From AG2 sp036493735 (GTDB lineage: Bacteria > Gemmatimonadota > Gemmatimonadetes > Gemmatimonadales > Gemmatimonadaceae), in contig DASXPH010000130.1 of NCBI GenBank assembly GCA_036493735.1, positions 17,391 to 81,390 on the forward strand: DNA of 64,000 nucleotides, given 5' to 3'. Positions within the stretch are counted from its first letter, which is position 1; every line of letters starts with the position of its first letter. The translations under genes were made by a program, and so were the position numbers. The notes below the pieces were generated by a model. It ran no database searches. It saw only the letters and a list, made by a program, of their open reading frames with translations, and was not told the origin of the DNA. This document shows positions 59,103 to 64,000 of the stretch, piece by piece.

Positions 59103-62030
59103 ATGAGCACAAAGCAGTCGAGGAAAACCGTCCAGAAGCACATGGATGCGGGAAGCTTCATTCCACGCCACATCGGACCATCCGACGGCGAACAGCGGGA
59201 GATGCTGCAAGCGCTCGGGTTCGATACGCTCGACGCGATGATCGATGCCACGCTGCCCGAGTCGATCCGGTTGCGTCGGCCCCTGGCGATTCACGGTGGG
59301 TTGAGCGAGTACGAGGCGCTTGCGTCGCTGCGTAAGATCGCGCGCAAGAACGAGGTCTGTCGGTCGTATCTCGGCCTTGGCTACAACGACTGCATAACGC
59401 CGCCGGTGATCCAGCGAAACGTGCTGGAGAATCCCGGTTGGTACACGGCGTACACGCCGTATCAGGCGGAGATCGCGCAGGGTCGTCTCGAAGCGCTCCT
59501 GAATTTCCAGACGATGGTGATGGACCTGACCGGGCTCGAGATCGCGAACGCGTCGCTGCTCGACGAGGGTACGGCGGCCGCGGAAGCGATGGCGATGGCG
59601 TACGCCGCGCGCGGCAAGGACGGCAGGGAGGTGTTCTTCGTCGCCGATAGCTGCCACCCGCAGACGATCGACGTCGTGCGCACACGCGCGCATGCCCGAG
59701 GCATCGAGGTCATCGTCGGCGATTTCCGTAATTGCGAGTTCGCTGGCAATATTTTCGGCGCGCTCGTGCAGTATCCGACGACGGACGGCGCCATTCACGA
59801 CTACCGCGATTTCGCCGAGAAGGCCCACGCCGCGAACGCGCTGCTCGTCGTGGCCGCCGATATCATGAGCCTCGTTCTGCTCTCCCCGCCGGGCGAGTGG
59901 GGCGCCGATGTCTGCGTCGGCAACACGCAGCGCTTCGGCGTCCCGGTCGGATTCGGCGGACCGCACGCCGCGTATTTCGCGACGCGGGACGAGTTCAAGC
60001 GACTGCTGCCGGGGCGCATCATCGGTGTCTCACGCGACGCCGACGGCAAGCCGGCGCTACGCATGGCACTGCAGACGCGCGAGCAGCACATCCGACGTGA
60101 GAAAGCGACGAGCAACGTCTGTACGGCGCAGGTGCTGCTCGCGGTGATCGCGAGCATGTACGCCGTGTGGCACGGACCGAAGGGGCTACACTGGATCGCG
60201 CGCCGCATTCATCGGCACGCGGCGATCCTCGCGACGGGTCTCGAAGCGATGAATTACTCGATCGTACACTCGGATTTCTTCGACACGATCCGTGTCGAGC
60301 TATCCCCAAACGCTTCGGACGCTGCCGGCGCGGAAGCAATCGTCCAGGCAGCGCGCGAGCGAGGCATCAACTTGCGGATCCTCGAGGGAGACGTGGTCGT
60401 CGCGCTCGACGAGACGGTGACGTTCAAGGATCTTCGCAATCTGCTCGAGGTCTTTGCCCACGGAACGAAGACACCGGACGTCGCGGAGATTGCGGCCGGC
60501 GTCGACGATCGTTATGACGAACGCTTCGCGCGGACGAGCAACTATCTCACGCATCCCGTCTTCAATGCGCACCATTCCGAGACGGAGATGCTGCGCTACC
60601 TGCACCAGCTCGAGGCGAAGGATCTGTCGTTGACGACGTCGATGATCCCGCTCGGCTCGTGTACGATGAAGCTGAACGCGACGGCCGAGATGTATCCCAT
60701 CTCGTGGCCGGAATTCTCGCGCATTCATCCGTTCGCGCCGAGCGATCAGACGCGCGGCTATCAGTTGATGTTCGGAAATCTCGAGACGGCCCTCGCCGAG
60801 ATCACCGGCTTCGCCGCCGTATCGCTGCAGCCTAACGCGGGATCACAGGGCGAGTTTGCGGGACTGCTGGTCATTCGCGGCTACCACCACGCGCGCGGCG
60901 AAGCGCATCGCGACGTTTGCCTCATTCCCCAGTCGGCACATGGCACCAACCCGGCGAGTGCCGTGATGGCTGGTATGCGAGTGATCGTGGTGAAGACCGA
61001 CGCAAATGGGAACATCGACGTCCCGGATCTCGAAGCCAAGGCGAAGGCGAACAAGGAGAAGCTCGCCGCGCTGATGGTGACCTACCCATCGACGCACGGC
61101 GTCTTCGAGGCGACGATTCGCGACGTCTGTCGCATCGTGCACGAGAATGGCGGGCAGGTGTACTTCGACGGCGCGAACATGAACGCGATGGTCGGTCTCG
61201 CTCGCCCCGGCGACATCGGCGCCGACGTGTGCCATCTGAACCTCCACAAGACTTTCTGTATCCCGCATGGTGGTGGAGGCCCTGGCATGGGTCCGATTGG
61301 TGTCGCCAAGCATCTCGTGCCCTTTTTGCCAGGGAACCCGGTAGTGAATGTCGGTGGTTCCGAAAGCGTCGGCGCCGTTTCCGCCGCGCCCTGGGGCAGC
61401 GCCAGCATTCTCCCCATCTCGATGATGTACATCGACATGATGGGCGGCGAAGGCCTGACGATGGCGACCAAGGTCGCGATCCTGAACGCGAATTACGTCG
61501 CCAAACGGTTGGAGCAGCACTACCCGGTGCTCTACAAGGGACAGAACGGGATGATCGCGCACGAGTGCATCATCGACCCGCGTCCCCTCAAGGCCTCGTC
61601 GGGCGTGGACGTCGAGGACATCGCCAAGCGGCTCATGGATTACGGCTTCCACGCGCCGACGGTATCGTTCCCGGTCGCTGGTACGCTGATGATCGAGCCG
61701 ACGGAGAGCGAGTCGAAAGCCGAGCTTGATCGCTTCTGCGATGCGCTCATCTCGATTCGAGAGGAGATTCGCGAGATCGAGATGGGAATCGCCGACCGAG
61801 TGGACAACGTCCTCAAGAACGCTCCGCATCCGATGACGCGTGTGATCAGTGATTCCTGGTCGCACGCCTACGGTCGCGAGCGCGCCGCCTTTCCCGCCGT
61901 GTGGACACGCGCACAGAAGTTCTGGCCATCGGTCGGCCGTGTCGAGAGCGCCTACGGCGATCGCAATCTCGTCTGCTCCTGCCTGCCGACGGACGCCTAC
62001 GCGGATGTGGTGGCGGAAGCGGAGTCGTGA
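59103..62030 (+). CDS. gcvP: Glycine dehydrogenase (decarboxylating), P protein
   Basis: 975 residues, the full-length single-chain form made of two homologous halves. The active-site Lys that binds pyridoxal phosphate is Lys716 in LHKTFCIPHGGGGPG. Other blocks: FIPRHIGPSD, SYLGLGYNDCITPPVIQRNVLENPGWYT, SLLDEGTAAAEAMAM, the second-half SMIPLGSCTMKLNATAEM and QPNAGSQGEFAGLL. It decarboxylates glycine and passes the aminomethyl group to the lipoyl arm of GcvH. No gcvH or gcvT is in the window. An octamer at 60830 supplies Pro-Asn in the conserved QPNAG. Confidence 0.97.
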   Translation: MSTKQSRKTVQKHMDAGSFIPRHIGPSDGEQREMLQALGFDTLDAMIDATLPESIRLRRPLAIHGGLSEYEALASLRKIARKNEVCRSYLGLGYNDCITPPVIQRNVLENPGWYTAYTPYQAEIAQGRLEALLNFQTMVMDLTGLEIANASLLDEGTAAAEAMAMAYAARGKDGREVFFVADSCHPQTIDVVRTRAHARGIEVIVGDFRNCEFAGNIFGALVQYPTTDGAIHDYRDFAEKAHAANALLVVAADIMSLVLLSPPGEWGADVCVGNTQRFGVPVGFGGPHAAYFATRDEFKRLLPGRIIGVSRDADGKPALRMALQTREQHIRREKATSNVCTAQVLLAVIASMYAVWHGPKGLHWIARRIHRHAAILATGLEAMNYSIVHSDFFDTIRVELSPNASDAAGAEAIVQAARERGINLRILEGDVVVALDETVTFKDLRNLLEVFAHGTKTPDVAEIAAGVDDRYDERFARTSNYLTHPVFNAHHSETEMLRYLHQLEAKDLSLTTSMIPLGSCTMKLNATAEMYPISWPEFSRIHPFAPSDQTRGYQLMFGNLETALAEITGFAAVSLQPNAGSQGEFAGLLVIRGYHHARGEAHRDVCLIPQSAHGTNPASAVMAGMRVIVVKTDANGNIDVPDLEAKAKANKEKLAALMVTYPSTHGVFEATIRDVCRIVHENGGQVYFDGANMNAMVGLARPGDIGADVCHLNLHKTFCIPHGGGGPGMGPIGVAKHLVPFLPGNPVVNVGGSESVGAVSAAPWGSASILPISMMYIDMMGGEGLTMATKVAILNANYVAKRLEQHYPVLYKGQNGMIAHECIIDPRPLKASSGVDVEDIAKRLMDYGFHAPTVSFPVAGTLMIEPTESESKAELDRFCDALISIREEIREIEMGIADRVDNVLKNAPHPMTRVISDSWSHAYGRERAAFPAVWTRAQKFWPSVGRVESAYGDRNLVCSCLPTDAYADVVAEAES

Positions 62031-62072
62031 TGGGTTGAGCGTGATGCGTTGAGCGTGGCGCGTGAATATGGA
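62031..62072 (+). repeat. GCGTTGA heptad tract after gcvP
   Basis: Directly after the gcvP stop the plus strand reads GGGTTGA, GCGTGAT, GCGTTGA, GCGTGGC, GCGTGAA. The 7-bp phase and core are the same as in the tract at 44043-44086. It leads straight into the terminator hairpin. Confidence 0.75.
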
Positions 62073-62103
62073 AAGGCCGACGGCGAATGCCGTCGGCCTT
62101 ATT
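62073..62103 (+). terminator. Rho-independent terminator of gcvP
   Basis: AAGGCCGACGGC (62073-62084) pairs perfectly with GCCGTCGGCCTT (62089-62100), with loop GAAT and T-rich sequence following (TTATT). The 10-bp core stem GGCCGACGGC is identical to that of the hairpin at 47496-47518. Confidence 0.92.
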
Positions 62104-62524
62104 CCTGTGTGCCCAGCATGACAATCGACTTGGAGGTGAAAGTCCTCTGGAGAGTTGGTCGCAACAATCCGAGTGAACCGCCAGGTGATAACCGCGAGGG
62201 AGTCACCGAAAGCAGCGGGGAGCGAGACCTGTGGGGCGACGTAGAGAAACCGGATGGCAGGCGGGGCTGACCAGGGCGAGCGGGCAGGTGACCGCGAAGC
62301 TCTCGCGACCAAAGGTCAGGCCACGTAGATCCGGCGCTCGTGCAGGGATAGTCGATGGGTCTTACCTGGGGAGATCTCGCCTCACGCCTGAAAGGGCGAC
62401 GTGGCGTCGAGTGCTGTGGACGGCATGGAGCGAGAAGTCAGCAGCGGCCATAGTAGCGGAGGGCTTCGGGTAGGGTGGACCGCCCCGATGCGAAGGGCCA
62501 AACGGAGAGGAGAGCGAGACGACC

Positions 62525-63907
62525 GTGCATCACGGGAGGGCCACGCACCAGAAACCCAGCGACCAGCTGGAGCTCGCGTTGGAGGCGACGGGTGAAGCCC
62601 GTCAAGGCCAGCGCAGTGGTGAAGCCGGACCGACGGCACACGGCACCGAGCGCTCAGGAGCCGACGATCTGATGTCCCAGGTCGTCGAGCGGAGCAATCT
62701 CGCACGGGCGCTCAAGCGCGTGCGGCAGAATCAGGGCAGTGCGGGCAGCGATGGGATGACGGTGGACGAGCTGCTGCCGTATCTCCGCCAGAACTGGGCG
62801 CGGCATCGTGAGGAGTTGCTCACGGGCCGCTATCAGCCAAGCGCGGTGCGACAGCACCAGATCCCGAAAGCGGGCGGCGGCGTGCGCACGTTAGGCATTC
62901 CGACCGTGCTCGACCGCTTCATCCAGCAGGCCGTGTTACAGGTTCTGCAACCGCGATTTGATCCCACCTTCTCGGAGTCCAGCTACGGTTTTCGGCCGCG
63001 GCGGCGCGCGCAGGATGCGGTGTGTCAGGCGCAACGCTACGTCCAGAGTGGCCGGCGCTGGGTGGTCGACGTCGATCTGGAAAAGTTCTTCGATCGCGTC
63101 CATCACGATGTGCTCATGGGAAAGTTGAGCCAACGGATCACGGACCGTCGGGTGCTCGCGCTCATTCGCCGCTATCTCGAGGCCGGGATCCTGGTGAATG
63201 GGGTCGTGCAGGAACGGTACGAGGGCACGCCGCAGGGTGGGCCGCTCTCGCCGCTCCTCGCGAATGTACTCCTCGATGAAGTGGACAAGGTGCTGGAGCG
63301 ACGTGGGCACCGCTTTGCTCGTTATGCGGACGACTGCAACGTGTATGTGCGGTCCGAGCGAGCGGGCAAGCGGGTCATGGAGGCGCTGGTCCGTCTCTAC
63401 GCGAAGCTCAAACTCCGCGTCAATGTCGAGAAGAGTGCCGTGGCGCGTGTGTGGGATCGCCAGTTCCTGGGCTTCAGTTTCTGGGTGGCTCCGGGCCGCG
63501 TGGTCAAACGCCGTGTCGCGCCAAAAGCCCTGCGCAAGATGAAAGATCGCGTTCGAGAGCTGACATCCCGCAGCGGAGGGCGCAGCATCGCGCAGGTGAT
63601 CGCGGTGCTGCGGGATTATCTGATCGGCTGGCGCGCGTACTTTCGGCTGGCTGATACCCCGCACGTCTTCGGGCAGCTCGAAGAATGGCTGCACCGGCGA
63701 CTGCGCGCGATCCACCTCAAACACTGGAAGTGGGGTTCGACCGTCTTTCGCGAGTTACAACGGCGCGGGGTGTCACCCCACGTCGCGGCGGGAGCGGCTC
63801 GATTCACCAGCAACTGGTGGCGGGTGGCTGGTCATGCGGCTCTCCATCTCGCCCTGCCGACCACGTATTTCGATCAGCTGGGGCTTCCGCGTCTTGCTCA
63901 ACGCTAA
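62525..63907 (+). CDS. ltrA: Group II intron reverse transcriptase/maturase
   Basis: 460 residues. Reverse transcriptase blocks: GSAGSDGMTVDELLPYL (RT0/1), VRTLGIPTVLDRFIQQAVLQVL (RT2), SYGFRPRRRAQDAV (RT2a/3), WVVDVDLEKFFDRVHHDVLM (RT3), GTPQGGPLSPLLANVLLDEVD (RT4), FARYADDCNVYV (RT5, catalytic YADD) and FLGFSF (RT7). The maturase (X) domain is the GIIM-like C-terminus (LRDYLIGWRAYFRLADTP, LHRRLRAIHLKHWKWG). No HNH endonuclease domain follows. All catalytic residues are present. An octamer at 62889 falls in the conserved LGIPT block with a TTA Leu codon. Confidence 0.95.
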   Translation: MHHGRATHQKPSDQLELALEATGEARQGQRSGEAGPTAHGTERSGADDLMSQVVERSNLARALKRVRQNQGSAGSDGMTVDELLPYLRQNWARHREELLTGRYQPSAVRQHQIPKAGGGVRTLGIPTVLDRFIQQAVLQVLQPRFDPTFSESSYGFRPRRRAQDAVCQAQRYVQSGRRWVVDVDLEKFFDRVHHDVLMGKLSQRITDRRVLALIRRYLEAGILVNGVVQERYEGTPQGGPLSPLLANVLLDEVDKVLERRGHRFARYADDCNVYVRSERAGKRVMEALVRLYAKLKLRVNVEKSAVARVWDRQFLGFSFWVAPGRVVKRRVAPKALRKMKDRVRELTSRSGGRSIAQVIAVLRDYLIGWRAYFRLADTPHVFGQLEEWLHRRLRAIHLKHWKWGSTVFRELQRRGVSPHVAAGAARFTSNWWRVAGHAALHLALPTTYFDQLGLPRLAQR

Positions 63908-63920
63908 CCTCAACTCACCG

Positions 63921-63987
63921 AACCGCCGGATGCGGACCCGCATGTCCGGTGGTGTGGGAGGGAAGTAGGAGAGCCTTCTCTCCTACT
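63921..63987 (+). ncRNA. Group II intron domains V and VI
   Basis: Domain V: ACCGCCGGA (63921-63929) pairs with TCCGGTGGT (63944-63952), with upper stem TGCG/CGCA, loop GACC and a 2-nt bulge, the standard layout of the catalytic domain. Domain VI: AGTAGGAGAG (63964-63973) pairs with CTCTCCTACT (63978-63987) with a four-base loop. I could not fix the branch-point A. Confidence 0.8.
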
Positions 63988-64000
63988 CCCTATCCCGATT

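Larger units (their letters stand above)
321..62896. repeat. CGTTAGGC / GCCTAACG octamer family (33 exact copies)
   Basis: Start positions counted by hand. CGTTAGGC: 321, 1634, 5962, 8025, 10362, 11240, 17214, 18441, 19992, 22225, 26163, 50091, 50442, 51611, 53052, 53665, 55264, 56453, 62889. GCCTAACG: 5241, 5607, 12027, 22206, 23420, 39432, 39835, 42593, 45806, 50913, 53277, 54340, 55860, 60830. Single-mismatch relatives at the outer base: GGTTAGGC 3783, 20395 and 46967; TGTTAGGC 37407; CCCTAACG 7450; ACCTAACG 12747. Most lie inside genes and are read in several frames (Leu-Gly, Leu-Thr, Pro-Asn, Val-Arg), so the DNA word and not a peptide is what is repeated. Confidence 0.85.
62109..63999 (+). 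mobile_element. Group II intron with intron-encoded reverse transcriptase
   Basis: The 5' end GTGCCCAGC at 62109 begins a long structured non-coding stretch (about 415 bp) with the familiar domain I segment CTTGGAGGTGAAAGTCCTC. A reverse transcriptase/maturase gene follows. After its stop a domain V hairpin (63921-63952) and a domain VI hairpin (63964-63987) close the element, with a 3' end near CCCGAT at 63999. Boundaries are approximate to a few bases. It lies 8 nt beyond the gcvP terminator, a site preferred by class C bacterial introns. It looks complete and could be active. Confidence 0.88.

Noticed and set aside
60843..62312. Long minus-strand frame opposite gcvP
   Set aside because: GcvP is certain and the antisense product is low-complexity His/Arg-rich sequence; it also runs through the terminator and into the intron.
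321..62896. The octamer as a simple transcription terminator or operator
   Set aside because: Most copies are single, lie within coding sequence on either strand and lack dyad symmetry, so only the paired case at 22206-22232 fits that role.
1..64000. CRISPR array
   Set aside because: No regularly spaced identical repeats of 23-40 bp were seen; the repeats found are 7-8 bp words with irregular or 7-bp spacing.

Overview
The window is GC-rich DNA (about two thirds G+C by eye) from a Gram-negative bacterium. It has a Kdo transferase for lipopolysaccharide, many lipoproteins, TonB/ExbB-type energy transduction, a SusC/SusD outer-membrane pair and an Omp85-like barrel. The mixture of SusC/SusD-type proteins, AgmX/PglI-domain proteins and a bacterial pyruvate dehydrogenase cluster fits Gemmatimonadota best. 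That assignment is inferred from gene content, not from a marker such as 16S rRNA, which is absent here.

Layout. 1-2.4 kb: the end of an EAL-domain gene converges on waaA, followed by a DsbA-like lipoprotein. 2.8-12.7 kb: a tightly packed eight-gene operon with two large TPR proteins, one ExbB/TolQ, two ExbD/TolR and a TonB-like protein with an AgmX/PglI C-terminal domain. It resembles the core of the myxobacterial Agl/Glt envelope machine. 12.8-15.7 kb: TPM protein, nucleotidyltransferase-like protein, a second AgmX/PglI-domain lipoprotein and LemA. 16-20.6 kb: a SusC/SusD uptake pair. 20.7-27.9 kb (minus strand): dnaE-accA-ricT-metG. 28-33 kb: a metallopeptidase, a double-AAA ATPase and a UvrD-type helicase. 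32.9-41.8 kb (minus): lipB, lpdA, pdhC, pdhB, pdhA, lipA and thiO, a pyruvate dehydrogenase plus lipoylation cluster interrupted by one plus-strand gene for a barrel-less TonB-plug protein. 41.9-50.8 kb: mixed envelope, peptidase and coiled-coil genes. 50.7-58.9 kb (minus): a lipoate-ligase-like gene, a five-gene oligopeptide ABC importer and a POT peptide transporter in one run. 59.1-62.1 kb: gcvP and its terminator, followed by a complete group II intron that ends at the window edge.

Functional links. LipA, LipB and the LplA-like protein supply or attach the lipoyl group needed by the E2 protein of pyruvate dehydrogenase and by the glycine cleavage system to which GcvP belongs. The ABC and POT systems together suggest heavy use of peptides. 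The TPR/ExbB/ExbD/AgmX operon probably couples proton flow to work in the envelope.

The strongest unexplained signals are repeats. An octamer, CGTTAGGC or its complement GCCTAACG, occurs 33 times by hand count where composition predicts only two or three. It lies mainly inside genes, where it often supplies the rare leucine codon TTA, and at several stop codons. A second family combines degenerate 7-bp-phased G-rich repeats starting at stop codons with, in two copies, the same GGCCGACGGC hairpin. No tRNA, rRNA or CRISPR array was seen.
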